Position numbers and translations under genes: made by a program. Of a DNA stretch of 6,391 bases, positions 1 to 5,384 are shown one piece after another (the first letter of the stretch is position 1; each line of letters begins with the position of its first letter). Origin of the DNA: Pedosphaera sp. (GTDB taxonomy: Bacteria > Verrucomicrobiota > Verrucomicrobiia > Limisphaerales > UBA9464); the NCBI GenBank assembly GCA_009695405.1, contig SIAZ01000204.1, forward strand, positions 1 to 6,391. The letters are read 5' to 3'. The notes under the pieces are model-generated. The model saw only the letters and a list, made by a program, of their open reading frames with translations, was not told the origin of the DNA and did no database searches.

Positions 1-173
1 AACGGGAACGAGGGAGGCCGGACTGCCACCGGGCCCCGGCTTCCTTCGCTTCCAAATTTCAGGGGACTTTGGGTAACACCACTTTTGAGTCAACCGGAGC
101 ATTTTCCGGCCTCGTCTTGGGTAACACCCCCTTTTGAGTTACGGCGGGGGTCGTTCTATCGCGCTAAGCGACA
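1..173. mobile_element. Possible terminal remnant of an insertion sequence (IS21-like end?)
   Basis: No open reading frame is supported here. The stretch is GC-rich at its left end and contains two direct copies of a ~22-bp motif 48 bp apart. Read on the minus strand from position 173 it starts TGTCGCTTAGCG, then meets both motif copies. Insertion sequences of the IS21 family begin with TG and carry several repeated transposase-binding motifs near each end, so this could be the end of such an element whose body lies left of the window. No transposase sequence or second end is visible, so this is inference. An intergenic repeat family of the host is the main alternative. Confidence 0.3.
69..139 (+). 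repeat. Two direct copies of a ~22-bp motif
   Basis: Copy 1 lies at 69-90 and copy 2 at 117-139. Both begin TTGGGTAACACC and end TTTTGAGT. They differ only in the middle (AC in copy 1, CCC in copy 2), so copy 2 is one base longer. Start-to-start distance is 48 bp. Between them, 94-98 and 105-109 form a small CCGGA/TCCGG inverted repeat. Spaced near-identical copies suggest a protein-binding array such as a transposon end. Confidence 0.75.
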
Positions 174-184
174 GGTAGTGGACA

Positions 185-198
185 GACCGTTGACGGTC
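185..198. other. Short perfect dyad downstream of the secreted-protein gene
   Basis: GACCGT at 185-190 and ACGGTC at 193-198 form a perfect 6-bp inverted repeat with a 2-base centre, 14 bases beyond the stop codon of the minus-strand gene that ends at 212. There is no T-run on either side, so it is a poor fit to an intrinsic terminator. It may be a weak end-of-transcript hairpin or chance. Confidence 0.25.
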
Positions 199-211
199 GG
201 GGATCCGGCGT

Positions 212-685
212 CTAAGGCTCACTCCGAATGATCACAAACCAAGCATCATCCCACTTCTCTTTGTCGTCTCCCGCTAAAATTAAAAATTCACCCCGCTTCA
301 AAGCCTCCATTGAATGAAGCACAGTCTTTATTAACTTCGGTTCTTTACCTCCGGTAGCACTGTTCAACCGCACCTCGATTTGCCCCCCCGCAGCAGCCTT
401 TAGATCAACTAAGCACCGATCCAGAGTCACCCGCTGCGATTCCTTTGAGTCTACGACCAATGTTTTAGCCTTGACCACCCAGTAATTTTTCCAACGCAAA
501 TGACGCAGTTTCTCCCGCGCTTTCGTGTCCAACTCCGCCATTTCTTTTCCTTCTTTATTCTCGGGTCGAACTCCATCCGTTCCCCAAGCCAACTCAACTC
601 TCAACTTAGAGTCCGCTGCATACATCGGGAAAAAGCCACTCGAAAAGAGTGCCACGACAATCAGAAAAATACGGGGGAGAGTCAT
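212..685 (-). CDS. Small secreted protein of unknown function, third gene of the sigma / anti-sigma cassette
   Basis: The product is 157 residues and I do not recognise a named domain. The N-terminus is a Sec-type signal peptide: Arg5, a hydrophobic stretch over residues 6-19, then a likely cleavage after Ala23 or Ala24 (PMYAAD). The mature part of about 133 residues is charged, with no cysteine pair or lipobox. Its only cysteine is in the segment DRCLVDL. It begins with an LAWGTDG segment, has a Lys/Arg-rich middle containing LRWKNYWVV, and ends in a strand-like DAWFVIIRSEP; it is probably a compact alpha/beta or beta domain. The ATG at 685 is 32 nt after the anti-sigma stop on the same strand, so the two are very likely co-transcribed. 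No Shine-Dalgarno motif precedes it. From its position it may be a periplasmic partner of the anti-sigma factor or a target of the sigma factor; neither is shown by sequence. Confidence 0.85.
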   Translation of the reverse strand: MTLPRIFLIVVALFSSGFFPMYAADSKLRVELAWGTDGVRPENKEGKEMAELDTKAREKLRHLRWKNYWVVKAKTLVVDSKESQRVTLDRCLVDLKAAAGGQIEVRLNSATGGKEPKLIKTVLHSMEALKRGEFLILAGDDKEKWDDAWFVIIRSEP

Positions 686-717
686 TAAATCAAAATAGGC
701 CTAGCTAAAGAACAAAT

Positions 718-1170
718 TTAATCAATCCAATGTATTGTAACGCCATCACTTTCCGAACGAAAAACAACCGCTGACGAGTCGGTTTGCATCGAGTCAAAAT
801 TAGAGGCTAACAGCGTCTCTTGACGATCGGAGCGGATTGAAACCACCACCACCACCACCGCTGCAACTCCCACGGCAGGCACCACCCATCGAAACCAATT
901 CAATGCCGCAGATGCTGGCCTGATTTCTTTCGAAGCCTGGGCTTGATCCATCTGCCGTTTAATCTGGCTCCAATAAAATTCACGACTACTGGGAACCTTT
1001 AAATCGGGCTCATTGGTTCGCACCAACAGGCTAATCTGTCGCAAGCCTTCGACCCATTCCCGAGCCTGAGAATCGCCAGCAATCAAAGACTCCACTCCAG
1101 CACGACGGTCCGGTGATAACTCACCATCAACGTAGGCCTGCAATTCCAACTTCAAGTCACTCGTTTTCAT
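718..1170 (-). CDS. Membrane-anchored anti-sigma factor
   Basis: The 150-residue protein has the layout of an ECF anti-sigma factor. A cytoplasmic helical N-terminal domain (residues 1-80) contains the typical LQAYVDGELSPDRRAGVE segment. One transmembrane helix spans about 93-112, and a short periplasmic tail of ~38 residues ends in VTIHWID. The HxxxCxxC zinc motif common in such domains is absent; the protein contains no cysteine, so it would be a zinc-independent type. The start ATG overlaps the stop of the sigma gene (ATGA at 1167-1170, minus strand), indicating translational coupling and fixing the start. It is expected to sequester the adjacent sigma factor at the inner membrane until an envelope signal releases it, probably by proteolysis; that role is inferred from family and context. 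The membrane helix contains six consecutive valines (105-110) encoded by a trinucleotide repeat. Confidence 0.88.
   Translation of the reverse strand: MKTSDLKLELQAYVDGELSPDRRAGVESLIAGDSQAREWVEGLRQISLLVRTNEPDLKVPSSREFYWSQIKRQMDQAQASKEIRPASAALNWFRWVVPAVGVAAVVVVVVSIRSDRQETLLASNFDSMQTDSSAVVFRSESDGVTIHWID
842..859. repeat. (ACC)6 trinucleotide repeat inside the anti-sigma gene
   Basis: Six perfect ACC units on the plus strand are read on the minus strand as GGT/GTG repeats encoding Val105-Val110 of the anti-sigma transmembrane helix. Slippage by one unit would lengthen or shorten the helix by one residue without a frameshift. Confidence 0.9.
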
Positions 1171-1775
1171 TCAGATCGTTCCCGTTTGATACCAACCAGC
1201 AAAGTCGCCAAACGGCGACGCGCATAAAAAAGTCGGGACATAACTGTCCCCATCGAAATACCAACGCGTTTGGCAATCTCTTTATATTCTAACCCTTCAA
1301 ACTCGTGGAGGACCACCACGGTCCTATGGGCTTCTGACATTTGGCCCAAAGCCTCATCAATGTGGCGGCGCAATTCCACCTGTTCCATTCCAACCGTGGG
1401 ATTCGAATCAATAATTGGCATCAACCGCTCTACCCCGCCTGACTCTTCTTCCAATTCGTCAATTGATTCAACTCTGACCCTCTTTTGACGCCTTAATTGG
1501 TCCAAGCAGAGGTTTATAACAATCCGCGTCATCCATGTTGTATAACTAGAATCACCCTGAAACTGCACCAACCGTTGCCACGCCTTGACCCATGCTTCTT
1601 GGGATAATTCCAAAGCTTGATCCTCGTTACGCATCATAATCATGGCACGGGCAAAAATTTTATCTCGGTGACGAAAAATTAACTGTTCAAACGCCTCGGT
1701 AGCCCCGCATTGAGACCACTTGACCAACTCTTCGTCAGAAGCAGACGGATAATCATATTTCAACGGCGCGGGCAT
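1167..1775 (-). CDS. RNA polymerase sigma factor, ECF subfamily
   Basis: This 202-residue protein is a complete two-domain ECF sigma factor of normal length. The sigma-2 domain spans about residues 26-97. It includes the core-binding segment DQALELSQEAWVKAW (52-66) and the -10-recognising region FQGDSSYTTWMTRIVINLCLD (72-92). A charged linker with an acidic patch (DELEEE) follows. The sigma-4 domain spans about 134-190, with a helix-turn-helix in YKEIAKRVGISMGTVMSRL (164-182) for the -35 element. The start at 1775 leaves a usual ~20-residue N-terminal extension; no Shine-Dalgarno motif is seen upstream. It is followed by the anti-sigma gene with a 4-base overlap. Such factors usually drive their own operon. 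A partial ECF-like -35 (AACTT on the minus strand, 1812-1816) exists, but with a spacing I could not reconcile with the consensus. Confidence 0.95.
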   Translation of the reverse strand: MPAPLKYDYPSASDEELVKWSQCGATEAFEQLIFRHRDKIFARAMIMMRNEDQALELSQEAWVKAWQRLVQFQGDSSYTTWMTRIVINLCLDQLRRQKRVRVESIDELEEESGGVERLMPIIDSNPTVGMEQVELRRHIDEALGQMSEAHRTVVVLHEFEGLEYKEIAKRVGISMGTVMSRLFYARRRLATLLVGIKRERSE

Positions 1776-1889
1776 GGACGCGAAGGCTTGGACCGTATTC
1801 AGTGCAGATTCAAGTTATCGAAGGAAACCTTCTAGTCCCTTGGAATGACCCGAGAACTTCTCCCAAGTTTAGCCGAGAAAATATCTGTT

Positions 1890-2552
1890 TCACAGCTTAC
1901 CCTTACTACTTGGGATTTGTCCCTCAATCCGCGGGTCCTTCTGGCAAGCAAAATCGACCGCGCGAGCGAACGCCTTAAAAAGAGCCTCAACCACATGATG
2001 AGGTTCACCACCGGTCAAAAGTTCGAGATGCAAATTACAGCGAGCTTCATTTGTGAATCCTTGGAAAAATTCTTTGGCTAAACCAAATCGAAAGCGCGAA
2101 GAGTCATCCTGTTCTCGATCTTCTAAAGAAAGACGGCGCTGCGCCAAACTGTCCATCCCGCGCCAGACTAAATGGGGGCGACCGCTGAAATCGATCACAC
2201 ATCGAGCTAACACTTCATCCATTGGCACATAAGCTTCGCCCGTAAATGGATTGCGAGGATCAAATCCAGTCCCATAACGACGAAGGCCCCGCTTGTCTCC
2301 AAGTGCCTGCAAAAATGCTTGTCCCAAAGCGATGCCGCAATCTTCCACGGTATGGTGAGCATCCACTTGCAGATCTCCCTTACAGCGCAATCGAAGATCG
2401 CAAACGGAATGTTTAGTGAACGCGGTCAACATGTGATCGAAGAATCCGATTCCCGTTTTCACACTCGCTTTACCTCGACCGTCGACACTCAACTTCAAGT
2501 GTATTTGGGTCTCACTGGTAACTCGATCGATCTGAGCCTCACGTTTCAGCAT
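1890..2552 (-). CDS. hisB: Imidazoleglycerol-phosphate dehydratase
   Basis: HisB removes water from imidazole glycerol phosphate to give imidazole acetol phosphate in cytoplasmic histidine biosynthesis, using a di-manganese centre. Family hallmarks are present: FFDHML (37-42), DAHHTVEDCGIALGQA (64-79), the VPMDE strand (109-113), DFSGRPHLV (121-129), HHVVEALFKAFARA (185-198) with the second metal-binding HHxxE, and the C-terminal DPRIEGQIPSSKG. The protein has 220 residues, against about 195 for monofunctional HisB. The excess fits two insertions: residues 96-106 (GFDPRNPFTGE) between RRYG and AYVPMDE, and about 13 extra residues in the charged stretch 130-160. Metal motifs are intact, so it should be active. 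There is no phosphatase domain. No other his gene is in the window. The ATG at 2552 lacks a Shine-Dalgarno motif. A 114-bp spacer separates it from the sigma gene on the same strand. Confidence 0.96.
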   Translation of the reverse strand: MLKREAQIDRVTSETQIHLKLSVDGRGKASVKTGIGFFDHMLTAFTKHSVCDLRLRCKGDLQVDAHHTVEDCGIALGQAFLQALGDKRGLRRYGTGFDPRNPFTGEAYVPMDEVLARCVIDFSGRPHLVWRGMDSLAQRRLSLEDREQDDSSRFRFGLAKEFFQGFTNEARCNLHLELLTGGEPHHVVEALFKAFARAVDFACQKDPRIEGQIPSSKGKL

Positions 2553-2606
2553 TGGCTACTAATCGGTAACTGGTGAACTCCATCGCAACAAGGTTTTTGT
2601 TTGACG

Positions 2607-2634
2607 GACGCTATTCTCACCTGAAGGTAGCGTC
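2607..2634 (+). promoter_or_regulatory. Leader hairpin / dyad in front of the NIPSNAP gene
   Basis: GACGCTA (2607-2613) and TAGCGTC (2628-2634) are perfect inverted repeats of 7 bp enclosing 14 bases. Three further pairs (2614-2616 with 2623-2625) are possible if two bases bulge. The only Shine-Dalgarno-like sequence before the ATG at 2640, GAAGG (2623-2627), lies inside the loop and inner stem. In RNA the hairpin would therefore partly mask the ribosome-binding site; in DNA it could be an operator in the 87-bp divergent hisB / NIPSNAP spacer. A TTGACG (2601-2606) just upstream resembles a -35 box, but no convincing -10 follows at normal spacing. Confidence 0.5.
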
Positions 2635-2639
2635 TTCCA

Positions 2640-3431
2640 ATGAATCGCCGCAAATTTATAACAACCACCAGTTTGGCCTCCGCCGCCCTAATCACCTCAG
2701 GCCAATCCCTCGCCGAATCAACTGCAACCAACGGAGCGAATTCTGTTTATGAGCTCCGAGTTTATTCAATCAATCCTGGAAAGGCCTCTGCTCTCCATGA
2801 TCGTTTCCGGAACCACACTCTAAAACTTTTCCGCACGCATAGCATCGAAAGCATCGGTTATTGGATGCCAGTCGACGCTGCAGACGAGCGCCTTCACTTC
2901 CTACTCCGCTATCCCAATCGTCAAGCGCGCGAAACGGCTTGGAAAGCATTCATGGCAGATCCGGAATGGAAAGCCGCCTACAAAGCCAGCGAGGCCAACG
3001 GCGGACTGGTCTCGAAAGTAGAAAATCCGTTTTTAATTCAGACGGGTTATTCGCCTGCTGTTCCTACCGGCAACGTCTCCAAAGGGGGGGTCTGGGAAAT
3101 GAGAACTTACACCACACATCCAGGCCGATTAGCTCACCTCGACGCCCGTTTTCGCGACCATACACTGGGTTTGTTCGCAAAATACGGAATGGGCAATCAA
3201 GGCTACTTCCACAAAATGCCCGACCAAGCCGGAGCCGATGCCACACTCCTTTATTTCCTGACACACAAATCACAAAAAGCTGCCAAGGTTAGCTTCGGGG
3301 CATTTGGAAAAGATCCAGCTTGGAAGGAAGCTCGTGAAGCGAGCGAAAAGGCCGCTGGAGGTTCTCTCACCATCGATAAGGGCGTAAATTCGGTTTTCCT
3401 CAAGCCCACCGATTATTCCCCAACAACCTGA
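2640..3431 (+). CDS. Tat-exported two-domain NIPSNAP family protein
   Basis: The 263-residue product starts with a twin-arginine signal peptide: NRRKFI at residues 2-7, a hydrophobic segment to about 20, and likely cleavage after SLA at 23-25. The mature protein holds two NIPSNAP (ferredoxin-like, dimeric alpha-beta barrel) domains. The first is at about 36-138, opening YELRVYSINPGKASALHDRF. The second is at about 151-258, opening WEMRTYTTHPGRLAHLDARF. The two repeats are clearly homologous: RFRNHTLKLF matches RFRDHTLGLF, and AFMADPEWKAAYKASE matches AFGKDPAWKEAREASE. The family has no settled enzymatic function; ligand binding or a structural role is possible. Export in folded form to the periplasm is implied by the Tat signal. 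It is transcribed divergently from hisB and ends before a strong terminator, so it is probably monocistronic. The ATG at 2640 is chosen because the signal peptide starts there and GAAGG lies 12 nt upstream. Confidence 0.92.
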   Translation: MNRRKFITTTSLASAALITSGQSLAESTATNGANSVYELRVYSINPGKASALHDRFRNHTLKLFRTHSIESIGYWMPVDAADERLHFLLRYPNRQARETAWKAFMADPEWKAAYKASEANGGLVSKVENPFLIQTGYSPAVPTGNVSKGGVWEMRTYTTHPGRLAHLDARFRDHTLGLFAKYGMGNQGYFHKMPDQAGADATLLYFLTHKSQKAAKVSFGAFGKDPAWKEAREASEKAAGGSLTIDKGVNSVFLKPTDYSPTT

Positions 3432-3487
3432 GGCTCCAAATATCTTTAATTTGCCCCCAGTTCTGCACTGGCCGTGGCTAAACATAG

Positions 3488-3523
3488 AAACACCCAGCGA
3501 AATCACTTTCGCTGGGTGTTTTT
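3488..3523. terminator. Bidirectional intrinsic terminator between convergent genes
   Basis: A perfect 15-bp stem (3488-3502 with 3507-3521) has the 4-base loop TCAC. The core CACCCAGCG is GC-rich and A/T pairs flank it. On the plus strand it runs directly into a T-run (3519-3523), ending the NIPSNAP transcript. Read on the minus strand the stem is equally good, with a shorter T-rich tail. It lies 67 bp beyond the DUF1080 stop, so it can serve both genes. Confidence 0.92.
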
Positions 3524-3554
3524 CACCGTCAAGACCGTAAAGACACCGCGCCAA

Positions 3555-4928
3555 TTAGCGCTCTTCAAGCCGGCGAATAGCAATGTTACGGAAGGCCACT
3601 GGATCACTATGCCCTGCAAATCCGAAATGCCCCTGCTTTAACTCTTTGCCCGGATGTGCACTGTTAGCCATGTACGAAGTAACCTTGGACAAATCGGTGT
3701 CGAGAATGACGAACCCATTGAGTTCAACTCGGATCTTCGAACCTTCAACACATACTTCCTGAAAATTCCACTCGTTCGACGCACGCAGATAACCTTGGTG
3801 TGCGGCAGTCATTCCATAGGCCGACCCATGCACCTGACGCGGATCTAATTTGGCGTTGTGCTTGGTCTCGTAATCAGCGGCCAATATTTGCAATTCGGCC
3901 ATACCCGCATAAGCAGGGTCTCCCTTGCCGGGATAACGGATCGCCAAGCCGTTATTACAGCCCGAAGGAACCAAAATTTCAACTCGAGCCACAAAGTCAG
4001 CAAACTCCTCTGTGGTAAATAAATGTCCGCCACGCCCCGCCTTGTAACGAATGCTACCCTCTGCCACTTCGTGATCGGCGATCGCACCTGACCACCCCGT
4101 TAGATCCTTCCCATTCCACATTTCCTTAAACCCCTCATTATTATGACTAGCTAAGACCTTATTGGCTTCCGCAGTTCCAACCTCGCGAATAAATACATTG
4201 CGCCAACGAATCTCGCCACCGTGGGTCTGCAATTGAATCGGCCCTCGAGCGGGCACCGGTACCTTGCGATCGTAGAAATTCTCCATAATCGCGTGATCGA
4301 CAACTTTTTTCCCGTTGAGCCACACACTGACTCGCGAACCCACCATTAGAATCCGAAAAGCATTCCACTGACCAAACGGCTTGTCGGCCAAGACAGTAGG
4401 ATCCTTACCGGGAGCCCCTGGCGAATTGTTCCAAAGCCCTCCAGAGCCTTTGTCAGCGCCGATAGTGAACTTAGATTTCTCGGTATAATCCCAGATCTGC
4501 ACCTGAGGCACACCTCGCAAATAAATGCCTGAATCCGCCAATGGCACTGTCCGGTATTCAAGGAGCAACTCAAAATCTCCATACTCCTTCTCGGTGGTGG
4601 CATAAGCCCCGTTGCCGCCGTTCACTAATTCCCCGTTTTCCACATGCCAATTAGGCTTACCCGTCTTGGGATCAACTTGAGTCAATGTCTGACTCCATTT
4701 GGCAATCTGTGCAGATCGGTCGCTTTCCGACAGGGACATCAACTTCCGATGGTCATAGGTGTCTCCACCTCGAAATCCTGTTAAATCTTTCCCGTTAAAA
4801 ACCTGAGTGAAATTTGGAGGCGGTTCGTTTAATGCAGCCAAGCTGGCGAATCCTCCAAGACCGAGGGCAATGAGGGTGGCTGAGGCGGCGACAAACCGTC
4901 GACGTGTAAGTGGAAAGAGAGTTTTCAT
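3555..4928 (-). CDS. Tat-exported protein with two DUF1080 (3-keto-disaccharide hydrolase-like) domains
   Basis: From the ATG at 4928 the protein has 457 residues. A TTG nine bases upstream (4937) is an alternative start, but it adds only three residues and ATG is preferred. The N-terminus is a twin-arginine signal (TRRRFV, 8-13) followed by a hydrophobic segment to about residue 32. Two DUF1080 jelly-roll domains follow. Domain 1 (about 40-249) opens with FNGKDLTGF and contains DSGIYLRG and PQVQIWDY (132-148) and GPIQLQTHGGEIRWRNVFIRE. Domain 2 (about 267-455) opens with WNGKDLTGW and contains NNGLAIRYPGKG (325-336), MAELQIL and GHFGFAGHSDPVAFRNI. The family resembles concanavalin-like glycan-binding folds, and some members hydrolyse 3-keto-glycosides. 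A periplasmic role in carbohydrate processing is therefore likely, but the substrate cannot be read from sequence. Domain 1 carries a charged insertion (about 56-92), as I recall for one common subgroup. No Shine-Dalgarno motif is seen. It converges on the NIPSNAP gene. Confidence 0.92.
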   Translation of the reverse strand: MKTLFPLTRRRFVAASATLIALGLGGFASLAALNEPPPNFTQVFNGKDLTGFRGGDTYDHRKLMSLSESDRSAQIAKWSQTLTQVDPKTGKPNWHVENGELVNGGNGAYATTEKEYGDFELLLEYRTVPLADSGIYLRGVPQVQIWDYTEKSKFTIGADKGSGGLWNNSPGAPGKDPTVLADKPFGQWNAFRILMVGSRVSVWLNGKKVVDHAIMENFYDRKVPVPARGPIQLQTHGGEIRWRNVFIREVGTAEANKVLASHNNEGFKEMWNGKDLTGWSGAIADHEVAEGSIRYKAGRGGHLFTTEEFADFVARVEILVPSGCNNGLAIRYPGKGDPAYAGMAELQILAADYETKHNAKLDPRQVHGSAYGMTAAHQGYLRASNEWNFQEVCVEGSKIRVELNGFVILDTDLSKVTSYMANSAHPGKELKQGHFGFAGHSDPVAFRNIAIRRLEER

Positions 4929-4943
4929 TTGCGGCAAAGAGTT

Positions 4944-4969
4944 GGTAACAACAGGTGCTAATCGTTACC
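4944..4969. promoter_or_regulatory. Inverted repeat in the divergent DUF1080 / DUF485 spacer
   Basis: GGTAAC (4944-4949) and GTTACC (4964-4969) are perfect 6-bp inverted repeats with centres 20 bp apart, about two helical turns. They lie 16-41 bp upstream of the DUF1080 ATG and overlap its candidate promoter, a position suited to an operator for a dimeric regulator. A 6-bp match can also arise by chance. Confidence 0.3.
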
Positions 4970-4983
4970 GCCTTCTAGGTCAA
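4955..4983 (-). promoter_or_regulatory. Weak candidate sigma-70-type promoter for the DUF1080 gene
   Basis: On the minus strand TTGACC (4983-4978) matches 5 of 6 bases of the -35 consensus. At a 17-bp spacing TAGCAC (4960-4955) is a poor -10 (3 of 6). Transcription would begin about 20 nt before the ATG at 4928. It is offered only because the position and spacing are right. Confidence 0.25.
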
Positions 4984-5050
4984 TCCTCTGTAACATATTT
5001 GAGCAAATTGACTCTTGGACCTCAAGCTCTCTACACGGCATCCTTTCCCT

Positions 5051-5359
5051 ATGCCTGAGCCCAAATCGGTACCCGTTGATATCCAGTCCGAAGCTTTTCT
5101 TCGCCGACTCATGCGCCGTCAGTTGATTCTTTCCAGCCTTTGTGCCGGGACTTTCCTCGTCGCCCTGATGGCTTTACCTCTGGTTAATCTGTTCGCCCCA
5201 ACTCTTATGGCACATCGAATCGGAGGTTTCCCTCTTACTTGGCTGATACTCGGAGTCCTCTTCTTCCCTTTCGTCTGGGCTATCGCGTGGATTTTCATCC
5301 AACGTTCCATTCGAATGGAAGATGAAGAATCTCGTTCGGTTCGACCGCCAAAAGTGTAA
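5051..5359 (+). CDS. DUF485 family small inner-membrane protein
   Basis: From the ATG at 5051 the protein has 102 residues, the usual size for the family. The frame stays open upstream to a TTG at 5015, which would add 12 unlikely residues. It has a short cytoplasmic N-terminus, a first membrane helix at about 24-48 (LILSSLCAGTFLVALMALPL), a short loop, and a second helix at about 61-83. The helix entry GGFPLTWLILGVLFFPFVWA is the typical DUF485 signature. It ends in a charged tail, RMEDEESRSVRPPK. DUF485 proteins (E. coli YjcH type) usually sit next to a sodium/solute symporter gene such as acetate permease and are thought to assist it. Here the next gene is a DedA protein 25 nt downstream, so the two probably form an operon. 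No Shine-Dalgarno motif precedes the start. Confidence 0.85.
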   Translation: MPEPKSVPVDIQSEAFLRRLMRRQLILSSLCAGTFLVALMALPLVNLFAPTLMAHRIGGFPLTWLILGVLFFPFVWAIAWIFIQRSIRMEDEESRSVRPPKV

Positions 5360-5384
5360 ACAATCCCTTACCTTAACCGATCCC

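Noticed and set aside
696..703. TAGGCCTA palindrome between the anti-sigma and secreted-protein genes
   Set aside because: An 8-bp palindrome in a 32-bp gap is too short to support a regulatory call.
1788..1816. ECF-like autoregulatory promoter before the sigma gene (AACTT and TCCAA on the minus strand)
   Set aside because: The elements are 19 bp apart, longer than the roughly 16 bp usual for this promoter class, and the leading GG of the -35 box is missing.
1820..1832. GAAGG-AAA-CCTTC hairpin between hisB and the sigma gene as a hisB terminator
   Set aside because: The stem is only 5 bp with a 3-base loop and no T-run follows on the minus strand.
1845..2081. Plus-strand open frame across the hisB 3' end
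   Set aside because: It lies antisense to the well-supported hisB gene and shows no recognisable protein features.
2861..3292. 143-residue open frame inside the NIPSNAP gene in another frame
   Set aside because: The product is Arg/Ser-rich low-complexity sequence typical of an out-of-frame shadow, and the NIPSNAP frame is clearly the coding one.
3845..4603. Further minus-strand frames within the DUF1080 gene
   Set aside because: They are shadows of the DUF1080 reading frame with no domain features of their own.
5015..5050. Upstream TTG start for the DUF485 protein
   Set aside because: The 12 extra residues do not fit the family N-terminus, and an in-frame ATG at 5051 gives the usual length.
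5322..5384. Upstream ATG start for the DedA protein overlapping the DUF485 gene
   Set aside because: It adds 21 polar residues with no DedA similarity; the ATG at 5385 gives residue spacing matching known DedA proteins.
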